64,000 nucleotides of DNA from Silvibacterium bohemicum (GTDB lineage: Bacteria > Acidobacteriota > Terriglobia > Terriglobales > Acidobacteriaceae), in contig NZ_LBHJ01000003.1 of the NCBI RefSeq assembly GCF_001006305.1, positions 62,001-126,000 on the forward strand. The letters are read 5' to 3'. Below the pieces are notes generated by a model. That model searched no databases. It worked only from the letters and a program-made list of their open reading frames with translations, and was not told the origin of the DNA. This document shows, piece after piece, positions 17,780 to 24,807 of the stretch. The translations under genes and the position numbers were made by a program. Position 1 is the stretch's first letter, and every line of letters begins with the position of its first letter.

Positions 17780-18493
17780 GTGATCGATCCAAGCGGCAGC
17801 AGGGAAAATGTGGGGAACGGCGGCGTCTCGCGCCGGAGATTTCTGACCTCGAGCCTTGCCTCCGGTGCGGCGATGCTGCTGGCGGCTGGCGCGGCGGAAG
17901 AGCTGTTGTCTCCTGTTCTGCTGGCGCAGAGCAGCCTTACTCCCGATGAGGCTTTGAAGGAGCTGATGGACGGCAATGCGCGGTATGTCGATGGCCGCCT
18001 CACCTACACGGACCTGAAGGAGCTGAGGGAGCATACCGTCGACAAGCAGGAGCCGTTTGCCGCCGTGCTCGCCTGCGCCGACTCGCGCGTTCCGGTGGAG
18101 TTGGTTTTCGACAAGAGCATCGGACAGATCTTCGTGACCCGCGTGGCCGGCAACGTTGCGACTTCGGAGATTATCGGCAGCCTGGAGTACGGGGCAGCGG
18201 TGCTGGGAACCAAGGTCATCCTGGTGCTCGGCCACGCCAACTGCGGCGCGGTGAAGGCGGCGATGTACGGCAACCTGGTGCCGGGCCAGATCAGCTCGCT
18301 GTTTCCACACATACAACCGGCAGTCGACCAGTCTCACCACGATCTCGACGCAGCCATCCGGATCAACGCCAGGATTCAGGCCGACCTGCTGAGCAAGGCA
18401 TCGCCAGTGCTGTCGGAGATGCTGAAAGATGGCAAGCTCAAGATCGTTGCTGGATACTACGATCTGGCTTCGGGGAAGGTTACGCTGCTTTGA
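17780..18493 (+). CDS. Tat-exported beta-class carbonic anhydrase
   Basis: A 237-residue protein that interconverts CO2 and bicarbonate. The N-terminus contains SRRRFLTSSLASGAAMLL, a twin-arginine signal, so the enzyme is probably periplasmic. The beta-CA zinc site is present: Cys, Asp and Arg in LACADSRVPVE and His...Cys in LGHANCGAV. The ending IVAGYYDLASGKVTLL is also typical. The GTG at 17780 is preceded by AAGGAG with ~7 nt spacing. Most beta-CAs are cytoplasmic; the Tat-exported form is known in several Proteobacteria and Acidobacteriota. It is monocistronic. Confidence 0.93.
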   Translation: MIDPSGSRENVGNGGVSRRRFLTSSLASGAAMLLAAGAAEELLSPVLLAQSSLTPDEALKELMDGNARYVDGRLTYTDLKELREHTVDKQEPFAAVLACADSRVPVELVFDKSIGQIFVTRVAGNVATSEIIGSLEYGAAVLGTKVILVLGHANCGAVKAAMYGNLVPGQISSLFPHIQPAVDQSHHDLDAAIRINARIQADLLSKASPVLSEMLKDGKLKIVAGYYDLASGKVTLL

Positions 18494-18544
18494 TAATGCC
18501 GAGCCTTGTGGAGATGGATAATACGTAATGCGGATCGCCTCCCC

Positions 18545-18573
18545 TTGACGAGCTTCCGCCTCTGTCTTAATCT
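18545..18573 (+). promoter_or_regulatory. Promoter of the structured RNA gene
   Basis: TTGACG at 18545-18550, exactly 17 bp, then TAATCT at 18568-18573. This is the best sigma-70-type promoter in this part of the window and points into a stretch without any protein-like frame. Start of transcription is expected near 18580. Confidence 0.7.
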
Positions 18574-18579
18574 GCGGGT

Positions 18580-18918
18580 ACACGGGAAAGGAGGATGATC
18601 CAGCCTATGACAAGTTTTGAAGGTAGTAGTTGCACCCATCAACGTGAGGTGACTGAGGCTTAGAGCGCGCCCTTAGCTCTAGAGCGTGTTTCATCGCTGG
18701 GATTGAGGCTTCGGGAGGCTTCCCGAGCCCCGCTTTAACGGCGGGTCTCGCATGCGGCCCGGTCAATTTCCGGTGTAGATGAAACACTCTCGTAGTCCTG
18801 ACGTCCGCAGCATAGTCGTCGAGGCCCATCCGGAAAGCGAGGGTGCCTCAGGTCAAACTCCACAGCTCACCGGTGATCAAGGCCCGCTTTGCCCTATGTG
18901 GCAGCGGGCCTTTCACAT
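18580..18918 (+). ncRNA. Candidate structured noncoding RNA, ~335 nt, unassigned
   Basis: The unit has a promoter upstream, no credible reading frame, and a terminator at its end. Paired segments visible by eye include a perfect 10-bp long-range helix (GTGTTTCATC at 18686-18695 with GATGAAACAC at 18778-18787), enclosing three hairpins (18707-18729, 18730-18744, 18759-18773). Outside it are a hairpin at 18661-18681 and a closing helix CTGAGGC (18653-18659) with GCCTCAG (18845-18851). A GTTG/CAAC hairpin lies at 18629-18643. It lacks the conserved cores I would expect of RNase P RNA, tmRNA or SRP RNA, and is long for 6S RNA. It could also be a leader of the YdeI-like gene, but the terminator argues for an independent RNA. 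Confidence 0.6.
18879..18914 (+). terminator. Terminator of the structured RNA gene
   Basis: AAGGCCCGCT (18879-18888) pairs with AGCGGGCCTT (18903-18912); an inner GCC/GGC pairing continues the stem. The trailing bases are TTTCACATTT, a weak U-tract. Confidence 0.65.
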
Positions 18919-18923
18919 TTGAG

Positions 18924-19043
18924 AACAGCTTTTAGCTTCCAGCCATTTGCTCTTTGACTTTGCGCTTCGATGGGCGCGGAGAAATCTCTGGCTTGCGCTC
19001 AGAAAACCAGCTAAAAGCTAGGAGCTAGAGGCTAAGAGCTGTT
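18924..19043. repeat. Imperfect inverted repeat with a 7-bp tandem array
   Basis: A 20-bp arm at 18924-18943 (AACAGCTTTTAGC...) matches the inverse of 19024-19043 at about 17 of 20 positions. The right part, 19009-19041, reads as consecutive heptamers AGCTAAA, AGCTAGG, AGCTAGA, GGCTAAG, AGCTG. The element ends 3 bp before the ATG of the next gene, which therefore lacks a normal Shine-Dalgarno. Confidence 0.65.
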
Positions 19044-19046
19044 TTT

Positions 19047-19748
19047 ATGGCCAAATCCGCCAAAACCTTCAAGGCCACGCTGAAACCCGACGGCACGCCT
19101 CTGAACTGGACCGTAGTTTCGGTGCCGCGCTCCGTCATAGACGGCCTGGGAGAGGGGAAACGGCCACGAGTCAGAGGCGAAATCAACGGCTTTTCTTTTC
19201 GAACCTCTCTTTTCTCAAACGGGAAGGGCGATTTCACTCTGCTGGTGAATAAGAAAATGCAGAAGGCAGTGGGAGTGACGCTGGGTAGCGTGGCGGAATT
19301 TCGGCTGGAGCCGGATGTGGAGGCGCGGGCCGTGGCCATGCCTCCAGAGCTGAAGAGGGCGATGGCCGCTTCTGCGGCGCTGCGCAAGTATTACGACAAG
19401 CAGTCGTACAGCTTCCATAAGTATTCGTCCGGCATGATTACGCAGCTGAAAAGCGCCGAAGCGCGCACCCGGCAGGCCGAGCGGCTGGCGGAGATATTTC
19501 TGGCCATGTTGGAGGGCGAGAAGGAACCGCCGCCAATTCTGCAGGCGCCTTTCGTTCGCAATCCCCTGGCTGCGCAGGGATGGAAGCAGATGACCGAGGT
19601 CCAGCGGCGCGGGCATCTGTGGGGAATCTTCTATTACCTCTCTCCGGAGAGCCGCCAGAAGCGGGCGGACAAGGCGGTTGCAGAGGCAGTTCGGATTGCC
19701 AAGACCAAGAGACAGGCTGGCGGCTTTAAAGAAGATCCTGAATTATGA
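19047..19748 (+). CDS. DUF1905 / YdeI-OmdA family protein
   Basis: A 233-residue cytoplasmic protein. Residues 5-90 form a DUF1905 beta-domain (FKATLKPDGTPLNWTVVSVP, GFSFRTSLF, LLVNKKMQKAVGV). Residues ~100-220 match the YdeI/OmpD-associated helical domain with ELKRAMAAS, a WGIFYYLSPESRQKRADKAV segment and a basic C-terminus. YdeI-like proteins have been linked to resistance to cationic peptides and bacteriocins, but the mechanism is unclear. No Shine-Dalgarno precedes the ATG; the bases there are TTTTT after the inverted repeat. Its last codons overlap the first half-operator of the toxin-antitoxin pair. Confidence 0.85.
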   Translation: MAKSAKTFKATLKPDGTPLNWTVVSVPRSVIDGLGEGKRPRVRGEINGFSFRTSLFSNGKGDFTLLVNKKMQKAVGVTLGSVAEFRLEPDVEARAVAMPPELKRAMAASAALRKYYDKQSYSFHKYSSGMITQLKSAEARTRQAERLAEIFLAMLEGEKEPPPILQAPFVRNPLAAQGWKQMTEVQRRGHLWGIFYYLSPESRQKRADKAVAEAVRIAKTKRQAGGFKEDPEL

Positions 19749-19773
19749 CCATGGTATTATGACCATAGTCATA
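19744..19773 (+). promoter_or_regulatory. Toxin-antitoxin operator (duplicated palindrome)
   Basis: TATGAC-N4-GTCATA at 19758-19773 is a perfect inverted repeat. A decayed copy, TATGACCATGGTATTA, precedes it at 19744-19759. The pair lies directly before the antitoxin start, where Phd/YefM-type antitoxins usually bind to repress their own operon. Confidence 0.7.
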
Positions 19774-19787
19774 TTGGAGCTGATTCC

Positions 19788-20060
19788 GTGAAAACCATGC
19801 CGGCAGGGAAGTTCAAGGCGCAGTGTTTGGCCGTGATCGATGAGGTTCACGAGCGGGGTGAAGAAGTTGTGATCACCAAGCATGGGAAACCTATGGCTCG
19901 GCTGGTGCCGCTGACGGAAAATCAGGAAAAGCCCGACGACATCTTCGGTTTTATGCTTGGCAAGGGGAGGATTACAGGAGATATCGTTTCCCCCATCTTC
20001 AAGGAAGAAGAGTGGGATGAAGATGTATTTCCTCCGGGCTTTCGAGATGAATCGAAGTGA
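19788..20060 (+). CDS. Phd/YefM-type antitoxin
   Basis: A 90-residue antitoxin. The N-terminal ~55 residues are a Phd/YefM DNA-binding fold: MPAGKFKAQCLAVIDEVHERG, EVVITKHGKPMARLVPL. The C-terminal part (DDIFGFMLGKGRITGDI, then an acidic EEEWDEDVF) would wrap the toxin. The GTG start at 19788 has TTGGAG 8 nt upstream. The stop overlaps the toxin start as GTGA, giving translational coupling. It should neutralise the PIN toxin and repress the operon through the palindromes upstream. Confidence 0.93.
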   Translation: MKTMPAGKFKAQCLAVIDEVHERGEEVVITKHGKPMARLVPLTENQEKPDDIFGFMLGKGRITGDIVSPIFKEEEWDEDVFPPGFRDESK

Positions 20061-20449
20061 TTTTGATCGATACGCACGTCGTTCTTTGGCTTGCGCTCCA
20101 TCCTGATCGAGTTTCTACTCGGGCGGCGGAAACTATCGCACAAACACGCGAGCTGAAGGCGGAGATTCTTGTTTCGACCGTTTCTCTCTACGAGATCGCG
20201 GTGGCATCGACTCGAAATCGGATAGAACTCGACGTCACCCTCCCGGCTTTTCTTCAGCGAGTGAGGGAGTTCTTCCGCATCAGGGAGATCGACCACAGAA
20301 TCGCAATTGCGGCCGCAGGGTTCATGCCGCCCTTCCCTGGAGACCCGATGGATCGCATCATCGCCGCTACCGCTCTTACGGAAGGCATTCCGCTGGTCAC
20401 GGCTGATGAGCGTATCCGGCGCAGTGGCGTTGTGAACACCATCTGGTAG
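20057..20449 (+). CDS. PIN-domain (VapC-like) toxin
   Basis: A 130-residue PIN ribonuclease. Acidic catalytic residues are visible: Asp5 in LIDTHVVLW, a Glu in VSLYEIAVA, Asp in [12 protein letters not shown], and Asp in VTADERI. This set binds Mg2+/Mn2+ in VapC enzymes, which cleave tRNA or rRNA. The start is a GTG overlapping the antitoxin stop. Pairing of a Phd/YefM antitoxin with a PIN toxin is a known combination. The downstream thiG is only 22 bp away but functionally unrelated. Confidence 0.93.
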   Translation: MILIDTHVVLWLALHPDRVSTRAAETIAQTRELKAEILVSTVSLYEIAVASTRNRIELDVTLPAFLQRVREFFRIREIDHRIAIAAAGFMPPFPGDPMDRIIAATALTEGIPLVTADERIRRSGVVNTIW

Positions 20450-20471
20450 CGAACCGCCTTACAATAGAGCT

Positions 20472-21242
20472 ATGGAACCCCTCGTCATTGCAGGCAAAGC
20501 CTTTCAATCGCGTCTCATCGTCGGCACCGGCAAGTACAAGGATGGCAAAGAAACTCAGGCCGCCATCGAAGCCTCGGGCGCGGAGATGGTCACTGTAGCG
20601 GTGCGCCGCGTCAACCTCGACCGCTCGAAGGAATCCCTGCTGGACTTTATCGATCCCCAGCGCTACTTCCTGCTTCCGAACACCGCCGGCTGTTACACGG
20701 CCGAAGAGGCGATCCGCGCCGCGCGGCTAGGCAGGGAAGTCGGCATCTCGGATTGGGTGAAGATTGAGGTGATCGGCGACCAGGCTACCCTCTACCCCGA
20801 TGTGCAAGGGACGCTTGAAGCCACGCGCGTTCTGGTGAAAGAGGGATTCACAGTGTTGCCCTACACTTCGGACGATGTTGTTTTTGCACGGCGGCTGATC
20901 GATGTGGGTGCAGCGGCGGTGATGCCTCTGGCCGCGCCGATCGGTAGCGGACTTGGCATCCAGAACACCGCTACTTTGCGCATCTTGCGCGAAAGAATCA
21001 CGGAAGTTCCGCTGATCGTGGATGCCGGCGTGGGTACGGCGTCCGATGCAGCGCTGGCTATGGAGATGGGCGCGGACGGCGTGCTTATGAACACTGCTAT
21101 CGCCGGGGCCTCGAATCCCATCCTGATGGCGGAGGCCATGCAGCATGCGGTTCTCGCCGGACGCCAGGCGTTCATTGCCGGACGCATGCCACGCAAGCTG
21201 TATGCGACGGCTAGCTCGCCGCTTGAGGGGATATCCAAGTAG
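20472..21242 (+). CDS. thiG: Thiazole synthase
   Basis: A 256-residue ThiG, which makes the thiazole phosphate of thiamine from deoxyxylulose 5-phosphate, dehydroglycine/iminoacetate and ThiS-thiocarboxylate. Motifs are [44 protein letters not shown], a Lys in that segment as the Schiff-base residue, [17 protein letters not shown] and [20 protein letters not shown]. Length matches the family. No other thiamine gene or TPP riboswitch is nearby. The stop lies within the first degenerate unit of the following 15-bp repeat array. Confidence 0.96.
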   Translation: MEPLVIAGKAFQSRLIVGTGKYKDGKETQAAIEASGAEMVTVAVRRVNLDRSKESLLDFIDPQRYFLLPNTAGCYTAEEAIRAARLGREVGISDWVKIEVIGDQATLYPDVQGTLEATRVLVKEGFTVLPYTSDDVVFARRLIDVGAAAVMPLAAPIGSGLGIQNTATLRILRERITEVPLIVDAGVGTASDAALAMEMGADGVLMNTAIAGASNPILMAEAMQHAVLAGRQAFIAGRMPRKLYATASSPLEGISK

Positions 21243-21247
21243 CGGCT

Positions 21248-21322
21248 GTGAAGCGGGTTGCTTGAAAGCGGGTGGCTCAAGTTCGGTTGGCTAAGAAGCG
21301 GTTGGCGGTAATACTGGTTTGC
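21248..21322 (+). repeat. 15-bp tandem repeat array, left arm (5 units)
   Basis: Units at 21248-21262 (GTGAAGCGGGTTGCT), 21263-21277 (TGAAAGCGGGTGGCT), 21278-21292 (CAAGTTCGGTTGGCT), 21293-21307 (AAGAAGCGGTTGGCG) and 21308-21322 (GTAATACTGGTTTGC). A further worn unit overlaps the thiG stop (21233-21247). Same family and orientation as the 13254-13314 array. Confidence 0.9.
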
Positions 21323-21409
21323 GGGCCACAATTGGCGCTCGCCAATTCCTTTGAGCTATTTTCTTAGCTGCGTTGATTTCTCTATAAGTCTTTTCGCGAA
21401 CCGTTCCAT

Positions 21410-21560
21410 AGCTAACGGGGCTTCAGCCAACCGCTTTTCAGCGACCAGCCTTCTCCGCCATCCGGTTTTCAGCAATCCGCCTTTAAGCTAACCGGACTTT
21501 AGCCGACCGCTTCTTAGCTACCGGCTTTTTAGCGACCCGCCTTTCAGCTAAACTCCATCC
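21410..21560 (-). repeat. 15-bp tandem repeat array, right arm (9-10 units, inverted)
   Basis: Units begin at 21410, 21425 (AGCCAACCGCTTTTC), 21440 (16 bp), 21456, 21471 (AGCAATCCGCCTTTA), 21486 (AGCTAACCGGACTTT), 21501, 21516, 21531 (AGCGACCCGCCTTTC) and a partial one at 21546. Consensus is AGCNAMCCGSYTTTY, the reverse complement of the left-arm unit. An 87-bp spacer separates the arms. The last unit touches the ruvC ATG, which has no clear Shine-Dalgarno. Confidence 0.9.
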
Positions 21561-22070
21561 ATGCGTGTCTTCGGTATCGATTGCGGCACGGAGTGCACCG
21601 GCTTCGGCGTTGTCGAGTCGGATGAGACTTCGCGCAATCCGGAGCTTTGCTGGCTGGGGGCGGGTGGTATCCGGTTGGTCAAGAAAGACTCGACCGCCCA
21701 GCGTCTGGCTATGGTCTATGCGCAGCTCACCGCGCTCATCGAGCTGCATCGTCCCGATATCGTCGCCATTGAAGAGGTCTTTTACTCGGTCAACGCCAAG
21801 TCGGCGCTCAAGCTGGGCCAGGTGCGCGGAGTGGCGCTGTTAGCGGCTGCGAACGCCGGACTTCCCGTTGCCGAATATGCGCCGCTAAAGATCAAATCCA
21901 CGGTCACCGGCTATGGGTTGGCGCAAAAGGAGCAGGTCCAGTTCATGGTGGCTCGCCTGCTGAATCTTGCCTCCCCTCCCCAGCCTGCCGATGCTGCCGA
22001 CGCGCTGGCCATCGCCATCTGCCACATTCACCACGCCCAGACTTCCGCACTGCAGGCGGTCAATCGATAG
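21561..22070 (+). CDS. ruvC: Crossover junction endodeoxyribonuclease RuvC
   Basis: A 169-residue Holliday junction resolvase that acts with RuvAB in homologous recombination. Catalytic acids are visible: Asp7 in VFGIDCGTECTGFG, Glu in VAIEEVFYSVNAKSALKLGQ, and the Asp pair in PADAADALAIAICHIHH. Length is standard. ruvA and ruvB are not adjacent. The start codon directly abuts the repeat array. The next gene begins one base after the ruvC stop, so the two are almost surely cotranscribed. Confidence 0.96.
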   Translation: MRVFGIDCGTECTGFGVVESDETSRNPELCWLGAGGIRLVKKDSTAQRLAMVYAQLTALIELHRPDIVAIEEVFYSVNAKSALKLGQVRGVALLAAANAGLPVAEYAPLKIKSTVTGYGLAQKEQVQFMVARLLNLASPPQPADAADALAIAICHIHHAQTSALQAVNR

Positions 22071-22754
22071 ATGATGCTCAATACCTTGGCAATGCTCGCG
22101 CTGGCTTTCCTGCAGACACCGGCGAATGCTCCGGCTTCTGCAACGATTTCCTTCCAATTTGAGAACGCGCAGCTTCAACCGGCCTCCTACTCGCTTGAAA
22201 TCCACGAAGACGGCACGGGGCATTACAAGTCGACGCCGGGTAATCCAACTCCCGGAACAGGCGTCGATGCTGGTCCTGCCGACTACATTACTCCGCAAGC
22301 GCTGAATCGCGAGATCAAGCTGAGCGAGCCGTTGCGCTCGCAGCTGTTTGCCGCGGCCCGCTCCCATCGTTTCTTTGCCATGGAGTGCGAGGCGACGAAG
22401 CTCCATGTTGCCTTCACCGGCAAGAAGACGCTGACCTATTCCGGGACAGACGGTCGCGGCTCCTGCACTTACAACTACTCCAAAGACGATCAGCTCAATC
22501 GGCTTGCCGAGCAGATGGAGGCCATCGCCTTCACCCTCGAAGAGGGGCAGCGAATGGTGCTGCAGCACGAGCACAGCCGCCTGGCGCTGGATGCCGAGCT
22601 GGAGACGCTGCAGGATGCGGCCAAGAACGGCCGTGCTCTGGAGATCGAGAACATCGCGCCTCAGCTCCAATCGATTGCAGACGACGAGGAAGTCCTGCTG
22701 CGGGCTCGCAGGCGGGCGAAGCTGCTGCTCGGCGGCGGCGCGGACGGCCGGTAA
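22071..22754 (+). CDS. Conserved hypothetical exported protein
   Basis: A 227-residue protein whose ATG follows the ruvC stop without a gap. A weak signal sequence (LNTLAMLALAFLQTPANA) begins it. Residues ~25-140 look like a beta domain (SFQFENAQLQPASYSLEIHEDGTGHYKS, KKTLTYSGTDGRGSCTYNY). Residues ~145-227 are helical and charged. I recognise no family; ruvC-linked copies of this type would fit Acidobacteriota. Despite the tight spacing, export and lack of DNA-binding marks argue against a recombination role. Confidence 0.7.
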   Translation: MMLNTLAMLALAFLQTPANAPASATISFQFENAQLQPASYSLEIHEDGTGHYKSTPGNPTPGTGVDAGPADYITPQALNREIKLSEPLRSQLFAAARSHRFFAMECEATKLHVAFTGKKTLTYSGTDGRGSCTYNYSKDDQLNRLAEQMEAIAFTLEEGQRMVLQHEHSRLALDAELETLQDAAKNGRALEIENIAPQLQSIADDEEVLLRARRRAKLLLGGGADGR

Positions 22755-22856
22755 AACAGGCTCATCAAAACGCAAAATTGTGCTTACGAATCGCTCAGGG
22801 CCTGGCTGCGTCCAATAAACGGAAGGTAACGCCCCGGCGAAACTTTCCCTTGCCTT

Positions 22857-22875
22857 TACACGTTGTTAACGTGTA
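22857..22875. promoter_or_regulatory. Perfect 8-bp inverted repeat upstream of the FecR-domain gene
   Basis: TACACGTT-GTT-AACGTGTA, 58 bp before the start codon. The symmetry and position suggest an operator for a dimeric regulator, but no regulator gene is adjacent. Confidence 0.5.
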
Positions 22876-22932
22876 GGGCTTGATTCAGCGGTTTTCGATC
22901 AGCGAAAGCCGGCAGGGCTAAAGGAGGTGTCC

Positions 22933-24501
22933 ATGGGGCACCCACAGTGCAATTTTTTCGATAGCCGGAAGCAAAGCGGCGTTTCTCTCTCCGTTGTGAT
23001 CGCGGGACTGGTTCTGGCGGGCGCAGTATTTTTTGCGGGCCGGGCTATCGCGCAGGACACCGCGCCACCGCCTCCTCCCGACGCTCAACAGCCGGCTGCC
23101 GCGACCAACAATGTCCGCGCCGTGCGGCTCAGCGATGTCGAGGGCAAAGTACAGGTTTTGAACGGCAGCGAACAGGCCTTCGACCAGGCACAGACGAATA
23201 TGCCGGTCATGGAAGGCATGCGCCTGGTGACCGGCGGCGACGGCCGCGTCGAAGTTCAGTTTGAAGACGGCTCGGTGGCGCGCGTCACCCCCAACAGCTC
23301 GATCACGCTGAGCCAGCTTCATCGCACCGCCGACGGCAGCACGGTTACCGCCATCGATGCGAACGGCGGCCTCAGCTATTACGAGCTCAACGGTCGCGCC
23401 GGGCAATATTCTGTCCGCTTTGGATCGGACATCATCACGCCCACTGACAGCAGCATCTTCCGCGTAAACCTCGATCAGAATCCGGAGCTTGCGGTGACTC
23501 ACGGGACTATCCACGTGAGCGATGGCCAGAATCTGGCGCTCGACATCCACACCAACCAATCGCTTCGCTTCGACGCACAGAATCCCGGACAGTATGACGT
23601 GGCGCAGAGCGTAAATGCGGATAGCTGGGATCAGTGGAACTCCGATCGCGACCAGGCGCTGGCGCAGCTCGAAGAAAACGCCACAGCAGGCCGGGCAAGC
23701 TCGGGCAATCCTGACGATCCGGCGTGGAACGATCTCGATTATTACGGCGACTGGTACAACGTGCCGGGGTATGGCGAGGCCTGGGCGCCGTCCGGCGTAG
23801 GCGCAGGGTGGGACCCCTTCGCCTCCGGCTCCTGGGGCTACTACTCCGGCGTCGGCTACTCGTGGATCTCGGGCAACTCCTGGGGCTGGTGGCCTTATCA
23901 CTGCGGCGCGTGGAACTACTTCGACAGCTTTGGATGGATGTGGTTTCCCGGAAATTGCGGCTGGGGCAGCGTCGGCGCGGGATGGTATCCCTACGCGACG
24001 GTCTGGCGGATACCACCGGGATACCGGCTTCCCATCCGTCCGATTGGTCCGGTACATGGACTACCACCGCATGGACCGATCCAGCATCCGCAGGCTCTGG
24101 TTGCTGTGAATAGAAATTCGCTCGACGGGCAGCAGTTCCGCGCGGTGGGACAGCCGAGACCGGCGGCGCGCGCCTTCGACTACGAAGGGCAGACGATTCA
24201 TCCGGAGCAGGCGATCGTTCATGTCAAGGACGGCGGCCCGGTGGGCGAGAGCTTTACCGCCTCGGCCGCGCGCAGCAATCCGGAGATCTTCGGAAGCAGC
24301 GTGGGTGCGGGCTTCGGCAATACCGTCCGCAACGCCTACCAGCCGGGGAGTCGCAGCTACTCGCCGCCCGCCTATACCAGCAGACCGGCCTGGAGCGGCG
24401 CGTCACGGCCCAGCGAGAGCCCGCACTATTCAGCTCCCGCAGCGCCCGCGTATCACGCATCGACGCCGAGCGGCGGCAGTGGTGGTGGGCATCCGCACTG
24501 A
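22933..24501 (+). CDS. FecR-domain protein with Trp/Tyr/Gly-rich region
   Basis: A 522-residue envelope protein. I chose the ATG at 22933 because AAGGAGG ends 5 nt before it. A signal-anchor helix (residues ~17-40) leads to a FecR-like domain (VRLSDVEGKVQVLNG, GDGRVEVQFEDGSVARVTPNS). Residues ~250-360 are very rich in Trp, Tyr and Gly (DYYGDWYNVPGYGEAW, GSWGYYSG), matching what I recall as DUF6600-type segments. The C-terminal ~150 residues are Pro/Ser/His-rich and end in GGGHPH. FecR domains here are probably envelope beta-modules, since no FecI sigma or TonB gene adjoins. Function is unknown. Confidence 0.83.
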   Translation: MGHPQCNFFDSRKQSGVSLSVVIAGLVLAGAVFFAGRAIAQDTAPPPPPDAQQPAAATNNVRAVRLSDVEGKVQVLNGSEQAFDQAQTNMPVMEGMRLVTGGDGRVEVQFEDGSVARVTPNSSITLSQLHRTADGSTVTAIDANGGLSYYELNGRAGQYSVRFGSDIITPTDSSIFRVNLDQNPELAVTHGTIHVSDGQNLALDIHTNQSLRFDAQNPGQYDVAQSVNADSWDQWNSDRDQALAQLEENATAGRASSGNPDDPAWNDLDYYGDWYNVPGYGEAWAPSGVGAGWDPFASGSWGYYSGVGYSWISGNSWGWWPYHCGAWNYFDSFGWMWFPGNCGWGSVGAGWYPYATVWRIPPGYRLPIRPIGPVHGLPPHGPIQHPQALVAVNRNSLDGQQFRAVGQPRPAARAFDYEGQTIHPEQAIVHVKDGGPVGESFTASAARSNPEIFGSSVGAGFGNTVRNAYQPGSRSYSPPAYTSRPAWSGASRPSESPHYSAPAAPAYHASTPSGGSGGGHPH

Positions 24502-24533
24502 GGTGGTCTCTCCTCTGCGGAGGACGGCGAGTT

Positions 24534-24612
24534 CGTCATTCTGAGCAAAGCGAAGAACCCTGGCGACGTTGGTAGGAGAACGTCGCCGGATTCTTCCTCC
24601 CTTTGGTCGTCA
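24534..24612 (+). repeat. REP-like palindromic element, copy 1
   Basis: Begins CGTCATTCTGAGCAAAGC and ends with GATTCTTCCTCCCTTTGG. An inner GGCGACGTT pairs with AACGTCGCC. Related to the copies at 24643, 30039, 31619 and 63953. Confidence 0.75.
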
Positions 24613-24642
24613 GCGAGATCTGAGATACCGGTCTTCCAACGA

Positions 24643-24733
24643 CCGTCATTCTGAACGTAGTGAAGAATCTCAGCGTCACTTGTGCGCAGATATTCCTGAG
24701 ATTCTTCCTCCCTTTGGTCGTCGGAATTACGGG
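24643..24733 (+). repeat. REP-like palindromic element, copy 2
   Basis: Begins CCGTCATTCTGAACGTAG and continues GAAGAATCTCAGCG; the right half has TGAGATTCTTCC and ends GTCGGAATTACGG, so the two arms fold together. No gene lies in 24502-24807 apart from these elements. Confidence 0.75.
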
Positions 24734-24807
24734 AAAGTGTGACTTGCCGTGAGTAATGACCGGCTGTTCTGATGTTGCTTGTTTGGACTGCCGCTTACGC
24801 CCGGCAT

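Noticed and set aside
18580-18918. Structured RNA as RNase P RNA, tmRNA or SRP RNA
   Set aside because: The GAGGAAAGTCC core, the tRNA-like ends with tag frame, and the GGTCAGG...GGAAGGAAGCAGC core are all absent.
20450-20471. TPP riboswitch before thiG
   Set aside because: Only 22 bp separate the toxin stop from the thiG start; there is no room for a riboswitch.
21233-21560. 15-bp arrays as a CRISPR array
   Set aside because: The units are contiguous and degenerate, with no unique spacers and no cas genes.
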